Counted from the stretch's first letter, positions 10,500 through 20,057 are shown. The stretch: 64,000 bases of DNA from Bradyrhizobium sp. CCBAU 53351 (GCF_015291745.1 NZ_CP030059.1:4553501-4617500), one strand, 5' to 3'. Made by a program: numbers and translations. The notes: generated by a model from the sequence alone, not told the origin.

Positions 10500-10525
10500 A
10501 AAACGGCGCCCGAGGGCGCCGTTTT
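10500..10525. terminator. Bidirectional intrinsic terminator
   Basis: A perfect stem AAAACGGCGCC/GGCGCCGTTTT with a CGAG loop lies between the convergent binding-protein gene and rplQ. On the minus strand the stem runs into TTTTTGTTGTT, and on the plus strand into TTTT. It ends the alpha operon after rplQ and the transcript of the binding-protein gene. Confidence 0.9.
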
Positions 10526-10547
10526 CAATCCGTATCCGCTGAGTGGC

Positions 10548-10964
10548 TTACGCCGCCTCGGCTTCCTTCTCCTGCACGGGGCCGGAATCCTGGCCCTTGG
10601 CATCGACGTCGCGATCGACGAACTCGATCACGGCCATCGCGGCGTTGTCGCCGTAGCGGAAGCCGGCCTTGATGATGCGGGTGTAGCCACCCTGGCGGTC
10701 CTTGTAGCGGGTCGCCAGGACGTCGAACAGCTTCTTGACCTGATCCTTGTCGCGCATCTCGGAGATGGCCTGGCGGCGCATGGCCAGCCCGCCCTTCTTG
10801 CCGAGGGTCACGAGCTTCTCGACGATCGGGCGAAGCTCCTTGGCCTTGGGCAGCGTGGTGACGATCTGCTCGTGCTTGATCAGCGCGGCCGCCATGTTGG
10901 CGAACATCGCGCGGCGATGCTCGGCCGTGCGGTTGAGCTTCCGATGAACCTTGCCGTGACGCAT
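10548..10964 (-). CDS. rplQ: 50S ribosomal protein L17
   Basis: The 138-residue protein begins [24 protein letters not shown], the L17 signature, and has [18 protein letters not shown] short Glu/Ala-rich C-terminal tail makes it slightly longer than the 127-residue E. coli protein. L17 lies near the exit tunnel of the 50S subunit. It is the last gene of the alpha operon, 121 bases after rpoA and separated from it by a terminator-like hairpin. Confidence 0.97.
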   Translation of the reverse strand: MRHGKVHRKLNRTAEHRRAMFANMAAALIKHEQIVTTLPKAKELRPIVEKLVTLGKKGGLAMRRQAISEMRDKDQVKKLFDVLATRYKDRQGGYTRIIKAGFRYGDNAAMAVIEFVDRDVDAKGQDSGPVQEKEAEAA

Positions 10965-11042
10965 GTAACTATTCCTTACGTTAGAACTGCCGCGACGGTT
11001 CGTCGGACCAGTTGCACAGGTGGGCTTCCTGCGTTCGCCCTT

Positions 11043-11072
11043 AAAAATGACGGCCGGGGACGCCGGCCGTCA
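11043..11072 (-). terminator. Intrinsic terminator or attenuator between rpoA and rplQ
   Basis: The stem TGACGGCCGG/CCGGCCGTCA (arms 11048-11057 and 11063-11072, loop GGACG) begins 14 bases past the rpoA stop. On the minus strand it is followed by TTTTT (11043-11047). It has all the parts of an intrinsic terminator, yet rplQ lies downstream on the same strand, so it may attenuate rplQ. Confidence 0.75.
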
Positions 11073-11085
11073 CGGTGAAGTCAGA

Positions 11086-12117
11086 TCAGTAATGATCCTC
11101 GAAGCGCTTGGCGAGCTCGTCGATGTTCTCCGGCGGCCAGCCGGGCACTTCCATGCCGAGATGCAGACCCATCTGGGCCAGCACTTCCTTGATCTCGTTC
11201 AGCGACTTGCGGCCGAAGTTCGGGGTGCGGAGCATTTCCGCTTCGCTCTTCTGCACGAGGTCGCCGATGTAGACGATGTTGTCGTTCTTCAAGCAGTTGG
11301 CCGAACGCACCGACAGCTCGAGCTCGTCCACCTTCTTGAGGAAGGCCGGGTTGAAGGCGAGGTCCGGGATGATCTCCTGGGCGACTTCCTTGCGCGGCTC
11401 TTCGAAGTTGACGAACACGTTGAGCTGATCCTGCAGGATGCGGGCGGCATAAGCCACCGAGTCATCCGGCGAGATCGCGCCGTTGGTCTCGATCGTCATG
11501 GTCAGCTTGTCGTAGTCGAGGATCTGGCCCTCGCGGGTGTTCTCGACCTTGTAGGAGACCTTGCGGACCGGCGAGTACAGGCTGTCGACCGGGATCAGGC
11601 CGATCGGCGCATCCTCGGGACGGTTGCGCTCGGCGGGCACGTAGCCCTTGCCGGTCGCGACCGTGAACTCCATGCGGATCTCCGCGCCCTCGTCGAGGGT
11701 GCAGATCTGCAGGTCCGGGTTGAGCACGACGACATCGCCGACGGTCTGGATGTCACCGGCGGTGACAACGCCGGGGCCCTGCTTCTTCACGACCATGCGC
11801 TTGGGGCCTTCGCCCTGCATCTTGATCGAGATGTCCTTGATGTTGAGCACGATGTCGGTGACGTCCTCACGGACGCCCGCGATCGAGGAGAACTCGTGCA
11901 GCACGCCGTCGATGTGCACCGACTGCACCGCCGCGCCCTGGAGCGAGGAAAGCAGGATGCGGCGCAGCGCGTTGCCGAGGGTCTGGCCGAAGCCGCGCTC
12001 GAGCGGCTCGGCGACGATGGTTGCGAAACGCGAGGAATCGCTGCCAGGCATCACCTGGAGCTTGTTCGGCCGAATCAGTTCTTGCCAATTTTTCTGGATC
12101 GTCACTGTTTCACCCAT
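11086..12117 (-). CDS. rpoA: DNA-directed RNA polymerase subunit alpha
   Basis: The start at 12117 gives [20 protein letters not shown], the usual alphaproteobacterial N-terminus, and a 343-residue protein. An ATG 27 codons upstream only adds non-conserved sequence. The N-terminal domain contains [22 protein letters not shown], which makes the alpha dimer and contacts beta and beta'. The C-terminal domain (about 265-335, with [18 protein letters not shown]) binds UP elements and activators. It lies between rpsK and rplQ in the alpha operon. Confidence 0.98.
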   Translation of the reverse strand: MGETVTIQKNWQELIRPNKLQVMPGSDSSRFATIVAEPLERGFGQTLGNALRRILLSSLQGAAVQSVHIDGVLHEFSSIAGVREDVTDIVLNIKDISIKMQGEGPKRMVVKKQGPGVVTAGDIQTVGDVVVLNPDLQICTLDEGAEIRMEFTVATGKGYVPAERNRPEDAPIGLIPVDSLYSPVRKVSYKVENTREGQILDYDKLTMTIETNGAISPDDSVAYAARILQDQLNVFVNFEEPRKEVAQEIIPDLAFNPAFLKKVDELELSVRSANCLKNDNIVYIGDLVQKSEAEMLRTPNFGRKSLNEIKEVLAQMGLHLGMEVPGWPPENIDELAKRFEDHY

Positions 12118-12197
12118 ACAGGCCAGCCAATTTGAGGCATCAAATACTGGCGTTGGAGAAAGGCCGCAGGTCGCACCCGCGGCTTCTTGCAAAGTCA

Positions 12198-12220
12198 TTG
12201 CGGGCGCGATGCGCCCGCAA
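12198..12220. other. Stem-loop between rpsK and rpoA
   Basis: TTGCGGGCGC and GCGCCCGCAA pair perfectly around a GAT loop, a few bases past the rpsK stop. No U-tract follows on the minus strand, so it is more likely an RNA-processing or stabilising hairpin than a terminator. Confidence 0.5.
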
Positions 12221-12231
12221 CTCGTAAAAAA

Positions 12232-12621
12232 TCAAACGCGACGACGCTTGCGCGGACGGCAACCGTTGTGCGGGATCGTGGTCACGTCGCGGATCGAGGT
12301 GACGGTGAAGCCGGCGGCCTGAAGCGCGCGGAGCGCCGATTCGCGGCCCGAACCGGGACCGGCGACTTCGACTTCCAGCGTGCGCATGCCGTGCTCCTGC
12401 GCCTTCTTCGACACGTCCTCGGCGGCAACCTGCGCGGCGTACGGGGTCGACTTGCGCGAGCCCTTGAAGCCCATCGTGCCGGCGGAAGACCAGGCAATCG
12501 TGTTGCCCTGCGCGTCGGTGATGGTGATGGTCGTGTTGTTGAACGACGAGTTCACATGCGCGACGCCGGAGGCGATGTTCTTGCGCTCACGACGACGAAC
12601 GCGGGTGGCTTCCTTACCCAT
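12232..12621 (-). CDS. rpsK: 30S ribosomal protein S11
   Basis: The 129-residue protein has the S11 signature [20 protein letters not shown] and ends in the typical [12 protein letters not shown] tail. It has the same length as the E. coli protein. S11 sits in the 30S platform near the mRNA exit. It follows rpsM and precedes rpoA in the alpha operon. Confidence 0.98.
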   Translation of the reverse strand: MGKEATRVRRRERKNIASGVAHVNSSFNNTTITITDAQGNTIAWSSAGTMGFKGSRKSTPYAAQVAAEDVSKKAQEHGMRTLEVEVAGPGSGRESALRALQAAGFTVTSIRDVTTIPHNGCRPRKRRRV

Positions 12622-12691
12622 TGAGTACCTTTCCTGGAGATCTCAAACGCCGCCGTAATGCCAGCGGCTACACCTGTGGAACGAAAAGCGC

Positions 12692-12722
12692 GTGGCGAAC
12701 GGGTCATGCCCGTGTTCGCCAC
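12692..12722. other. Stem-loop between rpsM and rpsK
   Basis: GTGGCGAAC (12692-12700) pairs with GTTCGCCAC (12714-12722), with an additional GGG/CCC step inside. It lies 24 bases past the rpsM stop. On the minus strand a weak CTTTT follows, so it may be a partial attenuator or processing site. Confidence 0.45.
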
Positions 12723-12745
12723 ACGCCGTGATTGGATTCGAAAAC

Positions 12746-13114
12746 TTACTTCTTCTTGCCGGCGATGGCCTTCGCCGGACCCTTGCGCGTACGCGCATTG
12801 GTGTGGGTACGCTGGCCGCGCACCGGCAGACCGCGACGATGACGCAGACCGCGATAGCAGCCGAGGTCCATCAGACGCTTGATGTTGATACCTACTTCAC
12901 GGCGCAGGTCGCCCTCGACGAGATAGTCGCGGTCGATCACTTCGCGGATCTGGAGCACTTCAGCGTCGCTGAGCTGATTGACGCGACGATCCACGGGGAT
13001 CTTCACCTTTTCCAGGATCTCACCGGCGATCTTCTGACCGATGCCATGGATGTACTGGAGCGCGATCAGCACGCGCTTGTTGGTGGGAATGTTCACGCCG
13101 GCAATACGGGCCAC
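12746..13114 (-). CDS. rpsM: 30S ribosomal protein S13
   Basis: The 122-residue protein begins [26 protein letters not shown] and ends with the basic [18 protein letters not shown] tail that reaches toward the P-site tRNA. S13 is in the 30S head and forms intersubunit bridges. It is the first gene of the alpha operon. A clear promoter sits about 150 bases upstream, and the GGAGAGAAGG sequence before the start provides ribosome binding. Confidence 0.98.
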   Translation of the reverse strand: MARIAGVNIPTNKRVLIALQYIHGIGQKIAGEILEKVKIPVDRRVNQLSDAEVLQIREVIDRDYLVEGDLRREVGINIKRLMDLGCYRGLRHRRGLPVRGQRTHTNARTRKGPAKAIAGKKK

Positions 13115-13131
13115 GGCCTTCTCTCCTGTTG

Positions 13132-13198
13132 CCGATCCTCGTCAGGATCGGGCTTTAAGTGCTTGTGTTCTCGGGCAGGTGTTCACAAACGCGAACAC
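13132..13198. other. Two stem-loops in the rpsM leader
   Basis: CCGATCCT/AGGATCGG with a CGTC loop (13132-13151) and GTGTTC/GAACAC (13179-13198) lie between the inferred promoter and rpsM. They would be in the 5' leader RNA and could take part in ribosomal-protein feedback control, as S4 does for the E. coli alpha operon. The regulatory role is inference. Confidence 0.4.
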
Positions 13199-13263
13199 GA
13201 CGCCCTCCCCCGGTCTTCCTGGGGCCCGGCATCGTCTGAAACTATCCGACTTGGATGCGGGGC

Positions 13264-13293
13264 TTATTAGGGGATTCCAGGGGCTTTCGTCAA
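13264..13293 (-). promoter_or_regulatory. Promoter of the alpha operon
   Basis: On the minus strand TTGACG (13293-13288) and TAATAA (13269-13264) are separated by 18 bases. It lies just after the adk stop codon and about 150 bases ahead of rpsM. It would let rpsM-rpsK-rpoA-rplQ be transcribed separately from the spc operon. Confidence 0.65.
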
Positions 13294-13299
13294 CCGCTG

Positions 13300-14211
13300 C
13301 TAGCGCTTGGCTCGCTTTTTCGTGACCTTTTTTGCAGCCTTCCTGGCACCCTTTTTGACGGCCTTCTTGGCGGTCTTTTTGGCGGCCTTTTTGGCTGCTC
13401 TCCTACCGGCTTTCTTGCCGACCTTCTTGACGGCTTTCTTGACAGTCTTCTTGGCTGTCTTCGGGCCCTTTACCGCCTTGGCGGCCTTTTTCGCCGATTT
13501 GGCGGGCTTTTTGGCCGTTTTCGCCGGCTTTTTGGCGGCCTTTGGGGTCGCTGCCTTGGCCGCCCTCGCCTTCTTGGCCGGCGCCGCCTTGGCTACGCTC
13601 TTGGCGCGGGTCGCGGGCTCGACCGTCCCTAGAGCCTGTAGCTGGCGGTCAATGGCGCGGGTGACCTCGTCGATGGCCATCATACCGTCGATGGTCGAGA
13701 GCTTCCGCCGCTCGGAATAGTAGTGAATCAGCGGTTCCGTCTGGCTGCGGTAGCTGGCCAGCCGCTTGGTCAGGACCTCCGGGGTGTCATCGAGTCGGAC
13801 TTCCTCCCCGCGCTCCCGCATCTGGGCGACGCGGGTCTCGACGCGGTTCAGAAGCGCGCTTTCGTTGACGCGAAGCTCGATCACGGCGTCGAGCTTGAGG
13901 CGCTTGTTCCTCAGCAACTCGTCCAGAGCTTCGGCCTGCGGCACGGTGCGCGGGAAGCCGTCGAGGATGAAGCCGTTCCGGGCGTCCGGCTGGTCGATCC
14001 GGTCGGAGATGATTCCGACCACGACCTCGTCGGGCACGAGGCCGCCGCTGGCCATGATCTCCTTGGCCTTCAGGCCGACCGGCGTTCCGGCCGCAACCGC
14101 GGCACGCAGCATCTCGCCGGTCGAGAGCTGGACGATGCCATAACGCTGCACCAAGAGCTGCGCCTGGGTCCCCTTGCCCGACCCCGGCGGTCCCAGAAGT
14201 ATAATTCTCAT
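13300..14211 (-). CDS. adk: Adenylate kinase with a long Lys/Ala-rich C-terminal tail
   Basis: Residues 1-195 form a short-lid adenylate kinase (AMP + ATP = 2 ADP). The P-loop is GPPGSGKGT at 7-15, the AMP-binding segment [11 protein letters not shown], and the signature [14 protein letters not shown] is at 81-94. The short Arg-rich lid has no zinc Cys set. Residues 196-303 are a low-complexity tail of AAKK/AKKPAK repeats like eukaryotic histone H1 or bacterial H1-like proteins, probably disordered and nucleic-acid binding. Adenylate kinases normally stop near 190-215 residues. The start overlaps the stop of the SecY paralogue (ATGA). Confidence 0.93.
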   Translation of the reverse strand: MRIILLGPPGSGKGTQAQLLVQRYGIVQLSTGEMLRAAVAAGTPVGLKAKEIMASGGLVPDEVVVGIISDRIDQPDARNGFILDGFPRTVPQAEALDELLRNKRLKLDAVIELRVNESALLNRVETRVAQMRERGEEVRLDDTPEVLTKRLASYRSQTEPLIHYYSERRKLSTIDGMMAIDEVTRAIDRQLQALGTVEPATRAKSVAKAAPAKKARAAKAATPKAAKKPAKTAKKPAKSAKKAAKAVKGPKTAKKTVKKAVKKVGKKAGRRAAKKAAKKTAKKAVKKGARKAAKKVTKKRAKR

Positions 14212-15419
14212 CGGCGTACGCCCCCCGGATTGGTGAGCGATACGTCGCGCACCTGTGTTTTGATATCAAGAGCAGTGCAAACCACTACCACCGCCGCACC
14301 ACCATTGACGACCATACTATAAGGCAGTCCGATCCCGTAAAGCTCGAACACCTCCGGAATCAACTGCAACGCAGTCAGGTAGACGGCTCCGACGACCGTC
14401 GTCAATGACACGACGCGATCGAGATGGGCAGCGGTCACCTCGCCGGGCGCGACCCCGGGAATGATACCGTCACGCTGCGCCAGAGATTTCGCCGTGTACT
14501 CGGGATCGACGACATAGGCCGTGTAGATGAAGGCGAGCGCGAACACGGCGATCGACACCAGAATCATGTGCACCGGCTGGCCCAGCTGAAGATGCTGATA
14601 CGCCGCCGCGACCAGCGGATGATCACTGCCCAGAACGACGCCGGCAAAGGCAAGCGGCAGAAAGAAGATCCAGGGCGCCACGGTGGCCGGAAGCAAGAAC
14701 CCGGCGCTGTTGAGCTTGATCGACAGCGTCGCATCCCGTCCCGGCAGTTGCCGCGTGCCGACGTTGCGTGCGGCGAACCGGACCTGGATATTTCGCCGCG
14801 CACCTTCGACGAGCACGATCACGACAACGGCCGCGACCCAGAACACCGCATGGCCGAGGACGAGGCTACCCGAGATCATGCCCTGCCGGAAAGCATCCAT
14901 GATGCCGGCGATGTTTTGCGGAATCGCGACCAGAAAGCCGGCGCTCAGGATCAGCGCCAGGCCGTTCCCGATGCCGTGGCGTGTGATCTGCTCGCTGAGC
15001 CAGACCAGCACGAAGACGCCGCCGACCAACGAGGCCGAGGCCGTCATCACGAACCAGCCGTCGGGATTCCTGACGAGGCCCGGGATCGACGTGAGCGTCG
15101 AGGCGAAGCCGTACGCTTGAAAGGCTGTAAGTCCGAGCGTCAGGCCAAGCGTGGCACGCGCAATCTTGCGCCGTCCGCGCTCGCCTGATCGCTCGGGGGA
15201 ATTCAGGCGACGCCACACCACGGACAGCAGCCGGATCAGGATTGCTGCCGTCAGGTAAGGAATGAGGCCCAGCGCAAAGATCGAAAGCCGGGAGACGAGA
15301 TCCAGCGTCGGCGAGACGTCGAAGACATCAACCCCGGGAATCGGGATCTGCGTGCCCAGCCTGAAAACGAGAAGCGCGCCGATCGTGATAGCGATGCGGC
15401 GCGCGAGCTCGATGGTCAT
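14208..15419 (-). CDS. Divergent SecY paralogue lacking the plug
   Basis: This 403-residue membrane protein aligns with SecY through most of its length: [22 protein letters not shown] at the start, [27 protein letters not shown] and QLIPEVFE. It differs from the adjacent secY in three ways. The segment between TM1 and TM2b is about 15 residues shorter and lacks the FNMFAGGG plug. The loop IPGIRPGE is IPGVAPGE, so the Arg357 equivalent (E. coli numbering) is Ala324. The first cytoplasmic residues are shorter. It sits 12 bases after secY and overlaps adk by four bases. The role is unknown; it may be a specialised or regulatory channel. Confidence 0.85.
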   Translation of the reverse strand: MTIELARRIAITIGALLVFRLGTQIPIPGVDVFDVSPTLDLVSRLSIFALGLIPYLTAAILIRLLSVVWRRLNSPERSGERGRRKIARATLGLTLGLTAFQAYGFASTLTSIPGLVRNPDGWFVMTASASLVGGVFVLVWLSEQITRHGIGNGLALILSAGFLVAIPQNIAGIMDAFRQGMISGSLVLGHAVFWVAAVVVIVLVEGARRNIQVRFAARNVGTRQLPGRDATLSIKLNSAGFLLPATVAPWIFFLPLAFAGVVLGSDHPLVAAAYQHLQLGQPVHMILVSIAVFALAFIYTAYVVDPEYTAKSLAQRDGIIPGVAPGEVTAAHLDRVVSLTTVVGAVYLTALQLIPEVFELYGIGLPYSMVVNGGAAVVVVCTALDIKTQVRDVSLTNPGGVRR

Positions 15420-15431
15420 TTGCGGGCGGGC

Positions 15432-16763
15432 TTACCTGCGGCGGCCGCGCAGCTTCGACTTGCGGATCAGGCCTTCATACTGGTGCGCCAACAGATAGCC
15501 CTGCACCTGTGCCACCGTATCCATGGTGACGCTGACGACGATCAGCAGCGAGGTGCCGCCGAAGTAGAACGGCACCGAGGCGTAGGAGATCAGGATCTCC
15601 GGGATCAAGCAGACGATCGCGAGATAAATCGCGCCCAGCACGGTGATGCGCGAGAGCACGTAGTCGATATATTCCGCGGTGCGCTCGCCGGGACGGATGC
15701 CCGGAATGAAGCCGCCATGCTTCTTCAGATTGTCCGCGGTCTCGGTCGGGTTGAACACGATCGCGGTGTAGAAGAAGGCGAAGAACACGATCAGCGCCAG
15801 ATACATGATCAGGAACAGCGGACGGCCGTGGCCGAGCTGGGTGGTGATCCACTGGAACCATTCCGGCCCACTGCCCGCATTGAAATTCGCGACCGTGGTC
15901 GGCAGCAGCAGCAGCGAGGACGCGAAGATCGGCGGGATCACGCCGGAGGTGTTGAGCTTGAGCGGCAGATGCGAGGACTGGCCCTCGAACATCTTGTTGC
16001 CGACCTGGCGCTTCGGATACTGGATCAGGAGCCGGCGCTGGGCACGCTCCATGAACACGATGAAGGCGATCACGGCGACCGCCATGACGATGACGACCAG
16101 GATCAGGCCGGTCGACATCGCGCCCTGACGGCCGAGCTCGAGCATGTTGGCGAGCGCCGCGGGCAGCTCGGCGACGATACCGGCGAGAATGATCAGCGAG
16201 ATACCGTTGCCGATGCCGCGCGAGGTGATCTGCTCGCCCAGCCACATCAGGAACATGGTGCCGCCGGTCAGCGTGATCGCGGTGGACAGGCGGAAGAACA
16301 TGCCGGGGTCGCTGACGACGTTGCCGGCGCCCTCGAGGCCGACCGCGATGCCATAGGACTGGAACGCGGCCAGGATCACGGTGAGATAGCGGGTGTACTG
16401 GTTCAGCAGCTTGCGGCCGGACTCGCCTTCCTTCTTCAGCGCCTCGAGCTGCGGCGAGACGGTGGTGAGGAGCTGGATGATGATCGAGGCCGAGATATAC
16501 GGCATGATGTTCAGCGCGAAGATCGCCATGCGGTGGATGCCGCCGCCGGCGAACATGTTGAACATGCCGAGGATGCCGCCTGCCTGGGAGCGGAACACCT
16601 GCTCCCAGATATTGGGATCGATGCCGGGCAGCGGGATGTAGGTCCCGAGCCGATAAACGAGCAGCGCACCCAGTGTAAACCAGATGCGCTTCTTCAGTTC
16701 GTCAGCCTTGGCAAACGCACCGAAATTGAGATTGGCTGCCAGTTGTTCCGCTGCAGAGGCCAT
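15432..16763 (-). CDS. secY: Preprotein translocase subunit SecY
   Basis: The 443-residue protein has ten membrane spans. It has the plug segment (GGILGMFNMFAGGG, about 62-75), GEQITSRGIGNGISLII, and the loop FIPGIRPGE with Arg357, the residue needed for SecA-driven export in E. coli. SecY with SecE and SecG forms the protein-conducting channel. It is the canonical copy in the spc operon after rplO, separated from it by a 231-base gap holding a palindromic repeat. secE is at 49500. Confidence 0.98.
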   Translation of the reverse strand: MASAAEQLAANLNFGAFAKADELKKRIWFTLGALLVYRLGTYIPLPGIDPNIWEQVFRSQAGGILGMFNMFAGGGIHRMAIFALNIMPYISASIIIQLLTTVSPQLEALKKEGESGRKLLNQYTRYLTVILAAFQSYGIAVGLEGAGNVVSDPGMFFRLSTAITLTGGTMFLMWLGEQITSRGIGNGISLIILAGIVAELPAALANMLELGRQGAMSTGLILVVIVMAVAVIAFIVFMERAQRRLLIQYPKRQVGNKMFEGQSSHLPLKLNTSGVIPPIFASSLLLLPTTVANFNAGSGPEWFQWITTQLGHGRPLFLIMYLALIVFFAFFYTAIVFNPTETADNLKKHGGFIPGIRPGERTAEYIDYVLSRITVLGAIYLAIVCLIPEILISYASVPFYFGGTSLLIVVSVTMDTVAQVQGYLLAHQYEGLIRKSKLRGRRR

Positions 16764-16815
16764 CTTGGACTTTCTCCCGCCGCCTATTGCGCCGTCATGC
16801 CCGCGGCCGGGCTAC

Positions 16816-16900
16816 TAAAGCGCGATGATATCGCGCTTTAGGCTATCGTTTGAGCATGATCTTTCCGGAAAACCGCGTCACACTTTTCCGGATCATGCTC
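16816..16900. repeat. Paired palindromes inserted between rplO and secY
   Basis: First comes a perfect hairpin, TAAAGCGCGAT/ATCGCGCTTTA (16816-16840, loop GAT). A larger inverted repeat follows at 16852-16900, with GAGCATGATC and GATCATGCTC outer arms and CCGGAAAA/TTTTCCGG inner arms. The combination is a known type of dispersed rhizobial repeat. Here it lies inside the spc operon, so its RNA hairpins are read through on the way to secY. Confidence 0.85.
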
Positions 16901-16994
16901 TCGCGGACGCCGGACATTATCTGGGGCTCGGCTTCGATAAGTCCACGTCCCGCATGCGTAAAGGCCCGCGAGCCGCGGGCCAATGACGCAGTTG

Positions 16995-17480
16995 TTACGC
17001 CGCCTCGCCTTCTTCCTTGGCAGGGGCGAGGATCTTCACCGAGCCGCCGGCCTTCTCGACCGCTTCGATCGCGGTCTTGGTGGCGCCGTGCACTTCGATG
17101 TTGAGCTTGGACTTGAGCTCGCCACGGCCGAGCAGCCGCAGGCCGGCCTTGGCGCGGCGCAGCACGCCGCCCTTCACCAGGGCCTCGACGTTCACGACGC
17201 TGCCGGCGTCGATCTTCTTGGCATCGACCGCTTCCTGGAGCCGGTCGAGATTGATCTCGGCGAACTCGACGCGGAAGATGTTGTTGAAGCCGCGCTTGGG
17301 CAGGCGGCGATGCATCGGCATCTGGCCGCCTTCGAAACCCTTGATGCGCACGCCCGAACGCGCGGTCTGGCCCTTGCCGCCGCGGCCGGACTGCTTGCCC
17401 TTGCCCGAACCGATGCCGCGGCCGACGCGCATACGCTTCTTGCGCGAGCCGGCGTTGTCGGCGATATCGCTGAGCTTCAT
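16995..17480 (-). CDS. rplO: 50S ribosomal protein L15
   Basis: The 161-residue protein begins [22 protein letters not shown] and has the Gly/Lys-rich N-terminal tail [17 protein letters not shown] that penetrates 23S rRNA. The C-terminal part [24 protein letters not shown] is the conserved globular domain. It follows rpmD and precedes secY in the spc operon. Confidence 0.97.
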   Translation of the reverse strand: MKLSDIADNAGSRKKRMRVGRGIGSGKGKQSGRGGKGQTARSGVRIKGFEGGQMPMHRRLPKRGFNNIFRVEFAEINLDRLQEAVDAKKIDAGSVVNVEALVKGGVLRRAKAGLRLLGRGELKSKLNIEVHGATKTAIEAVEKAGGSVKILAPAKEEGEAA

Positions 17481-17555
17481 CGCCCTTCTCCTTGTTTCTT
17501 GCGCCTGATCTTCGCCGAGAACGGGTAGCCCGCTCTCGGGATCACGCGCCTTTGC

Positions 17556-17750
17556 TTACTTCTCGTCGACGATGCGGACGAGATGGTGAACCTTCTCGAT
17601 CATGCCGCGGACCGCCGGGGTATCCGGCAGTTCGCTGGTGCGGCCGATCTTGTTGAGCTTGAGCCCGATCAGCGTCGAGCGCTGCGAGTGATGGCGGCGG
17701 ATCGCGCTGCCGGTCTGCTCGAGCTTGATCGTCTTTGCGGCCTTGGCCAT
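17556..17750 (-). CDS. rpmD: 50S ribosomal protein L30
   Basis: The start at 17750 gives [19 protein letters not shown], a 64-residue protein; an ATG five codons earlier adds only MEQTP. The L30 core [35 protein letters not shown] is intact. It lies between rpsE and rplO. Confidence 0.96.
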   Translation of the reverse strand: MAKAAKTIKLEQTGSAIRRHHSQRSTLIGLKLNKIGRTSELPDTPAVRGMIEKVHHLVRIVDEK

Positions 17751-17773
17751 GGGAGTCTGCTCCAAAGCTGTCG

Positions 17774-18367
17774 TTAGTCGGCAGCCGCCTCGGCATCGCC
17801 ACCGATACGGCGCGACTGCAGAGTGGACACCTTGATGTTGCGGCGGGCTGCGACCGAACGCGGCGAATCCTGATGCTTCAGCGCGTCGAAGGTTGCGCGA
17901 ACCATGTTGTAGGGGTTCGACGAGCCGATCGACTTGGCCACCACGTCTTGGACGCCGAGCGTCTCGAACACGGCGCGCATCGGACCGCCGGCGATGATGC
18001 CGGTACCGGCCGGAGCTGCACGCAGGTAGACACGGCCCGCGCCATGACGGCCGGCGATGTCGTGATGCAGCGTGCGGCCCTCGCGCAGCGACACGCGGGT
18101 CAGGTTGCGCTTGGCGGACTCGGTGGCCTTGCGGATCGCCTCCGGCACTTCGCGCGCCTTGCCGTGACCGAAGCCGGCGCGGCCCTTCTGGTCGCCGATC
18201 ACGACCAGCGCTGCGAAACCGAAGCGCTTGCCGCCCTTGACGACCTTGGCCACGCGGTTGATGTGGACGAGCTTGTCGACGAACTCGCTGTCGCGCTCCT
18301 CGCGCTCCCTGCGTTCACGTCCGCCGCCGCGTTGATCGCGTCCACCACGCTGTTCGCGTTCTGCCAT
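17774..18367 (-). CDS. rpsE: 30S ribosomal protein S5
   Basis: The 197-residue protein has an Arg/Gly/Glu-rich N-terminal extension (about 1-27). The S5 RNA-binding domain follows ([23 protein letters not shown]). The second domain carries [19 protein letters not shown] and [17 protein letters not shown]5 helps shape the mRNA entry channel and decoding fidelity. The extension makes it longer than the 167-residue E. coli protein, as in other alphaproteobacteria. Confidence 0.98.
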   Translation of the reverse strand: MAEREQRGGRDQRGGGRERREREERDSEFVDKLVHINRVAKVVKGGKRFGFAALVVIGDQKGRAGFGHGKAREVPEAIRKATESAKRNLTRVSLREGRTLHHDIAGRHGAGRVYLRAAPAGTGIIAGGPMRAVFETLGVQDVVAKSIGSSNPYNMVRATFDALKHQDSPRSVAARRNIKVSTLQSRRIGGDAEAAAD

Positions 18368-18414
18368 GGTTTTTCCAATCCTTCAGAGGCTTACGCCTCA
18401 ATCCTCAAATTCCG

Positions 18415-18777
18415 TTAGAAGCTCAGCCCGCTCTCACGCGCGGCGTCGGCGAGAGCCTTGACGCGCCCGTGATAGAGATAGCTGCCGCGATCGAACACGA
18501 CTTCCTTGACGCCCTTCTCGGCGGCCCGCTCGGCCAGCAGCTTGCCGACCGCCTTCGCCGCATCGATGTCGGCGCCGGTCTTGCCGCCGTCGCGCATCGA
18601 CTTCTCGAGCGACGAGGCAGAGGCCAGCGTCTCACCCTTCAGGTCGTCGATGACCTGGGCGTAGATGTGCTTCGACGAGCGGAATACCGACAGACGCGGA
18701 CGGCCACCACCGGAGCGGCGCAGCTTCAGCCGCACACTCCGCTTGCGCCGGGCATTCGTAACCTTGGCTTTGGACAT
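18415..18777 (-). CDS. rplR: 50S ribosomal protein L18
   Basis: The 120-residue protein has the L18 features [35 protein letters not shown] and, at the end, [27 protein letters not shown]18 binds 5S rRNA in the central protuberance together with L5. It lies between rplF and rpsE with short spacers. Confidence 0.98.
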   Translation of the reverse strand: MSKAKVTNARRKRSVRLKLRRSGGGRPRLSVFRSSKHIYAQVIDDLKGETLASASSLEKSMRDGGKTGADIDAAKAVGKLLAERAAEKGVKEVVFDRGSYLYHGRVKALADAARESGLSF

Positions 18778-18788
18778 GACCGGCTCCG

Positions 18789-19322
18789 TTACTTCTTCTT
18801 GCCTTCCTTGCGGAAGATGAATTCGCCAACATACTTCACGCCCTTGCCCTTGTAGGGCTCCGGCGGGCGATAGCTGCGGATCTCGGCCGCGACCTGGCCG
18901 ACGCGCTGGATGTCGCTGCCCGTCACCGTGATCTCGGTCGGCTTCGGCACCGTGATCGTGATCCCTTCCGGGATCGCATAGACCACGTCGTGGCTGTAAC
19001 CGAGCGCGAGCTGCAGGTTCTTGCCCTGCATCGCGGCGCGGTAACCGACACCGGTGATCTCGAGCTTCTTCTCGAAGCCCTTGGTGACGCCTTCGACCAG
19101 ATTCGCGACCTGGGCGCGAGCGGTGCCGTACAGCGCCCGCGCGCGATTGGTCTCGACCCGCGGGTTCACCTTTACCTGGCCGTTCTCGAGCTTCACCTCG
19201 ACGTCGTCATGGACGACGAACTGAAGCTGGCCCTTCGGGCCCTTCATCTTGACGGTCTGCCCATCGACGGTCGCGGTCACACCCGACGGAACCGCCACAG
19301 GCCTTTTGCCAACACGTGACAT
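18789..19322 (-). CDS. rplF: 50S ribosomal protein L6
   Basis: The 177-residue protein begins [21 protein letters not shown] and carries the C-terminal L6 signature [24 protein letters not shown]. Two similar domains are visible. L6 is near the sarcin-ricin loop and the factor-binding site. It follows rpsH after 16 bases. Confidence 0.98.
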   Translation of the reverse strand: MSRVGKRPVAVPSGVTATVDGQTVKMKGPKGQLQFVVHDDVEVKLENGQVKVNPRVETNRARALYGTARAQVANLVEGVTKGFEKKLEITGVGYRAAMQGKNLQLALGYSHDVVYAIPEGITITVPKPTEITVTGSDIQRVGQVAAEIRSYRPPEPYKGKGVKYVGEFIFRKEGKKK

Positions 19323-19338
19323 GGATCAAAAATCCTTC

Positions 19339-19737
19339 TCAGAACACCGTGAAGAGGACTTCACCGCCCACATTCGCGTCGCGCGCGCTGTGGTCGGCCA
19401 TGATCCCCTTCGGCGTCGACAACACCGAAATGCCGAGCCCATTGTTGACCCGCGGCAGGTTCTTCACCGAGGCGTACACGCGACGCCCGGGCTTGGAGAC
19501 ACGTTCGATCTCGCGGATGACGGGCTCGCCGTCGAAATACTTCAGCTCGATCTCGATCTCGCTGCGGCCCGAGGAATGCTCGAGCGTGGCGTAGCCGCGG
19601 ATGTAGCCCTCGGTCTTGAGGACCTCGAGAACGTTCTCGCGCATCTTCGAGCCGGGCGTGGAGACCTTGGTCTTCGCGCGCATCTGCGCGTTGCGGATAC
19701 GGGTGATCAGATCGCTGATTGGATCGTGCGTAGACAT
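19339..19737 (-). CDS. rpsH: 30S ribosomal protein S8
   Basis: The 132-residue protein begins [20 protein letters not shown] and ends with the S8 signature [28 protein letters not shown]8 binds the central domain of 16S rRNA, and in E. coli it represses the spc operon by binding near rplE. It lies between rpsN and rplF. Confidence 0.98.
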   Translation of the reverse strand: MSTHDPISDLITRIRNAQMRAKTKVSTPGSKMRENVLEVLKTEGYIRGYATLEHSSGRSEIEIELKYFDGEPVIREIERVSKPGRRVYASVKNLPRVNNGLGISVLSTPKGIMADHSARDANVGGEVLFTVF

Positions 19738-19751
19738 CTAAACGACCCTCC

Positions 19752-20057
19752 TTACCAGCTGGACTTCACGAGGCCCGGGACCATGCCCTTGGAGCCAAGT
19801 TCGCGCAGCGCGATACGGGACAACTTGTTCTTGCGGTAGTTCGAGCGCGGGCGGCCCGACAGCTCGCAACGCAGGCGGACGCGGGTCGCCGACGAGTTGC
19901 GCGGCATTTCGGCCAGCTTCAACGTCGCAGCGAAACGCTCCTCCATCGGCAGCTTCTTGTCGGCGATGATCGCCTTCAACCGCTCGCGCTTGGCGGCGGC
20001 GTTCTTCACCATCCGCTTGCGCCGGTTGTTCTTCTCGACTGAACTCTTCTTTGCCAT
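19752..20057 (-). CDS. rpsN: 30S ribosomal protein S14
   Basis: The 101-residue protein begins [21 protein letters not shown] and has [39 protein letters not shown]. It is the long form of S14 without the CxxC zinc set found in short versions. It belongs to the 30S head and lies between rplE and rpsH. Confidence 0.98.
   Translation of the reverse strand: MAKKSSVEKNNRRKRMVKNAAAKRERLKAIIADKKLPMEERFAATLKLAEMPRNSSATRVRLRCELSGRPRSNYRKNKLSRIALRELGSKGMVPGLVKSSW

Noticed and set aside
12118..12198. Longer N-terminus of RpoA starting at 12198
   Set aside because: The added 27 residues are not part of the conserved protein, and [11 protein letters not shown] at 12117 is the normal alphaproteobacterial start.
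13307..13720. Apparent hydrophobic membrane protein opposite the adk tail
   Set aside because: The Leu/Phe/Ala-rich sequence is only the complement of the AAG/GCC-rich codons of the Lys/Ala tail.
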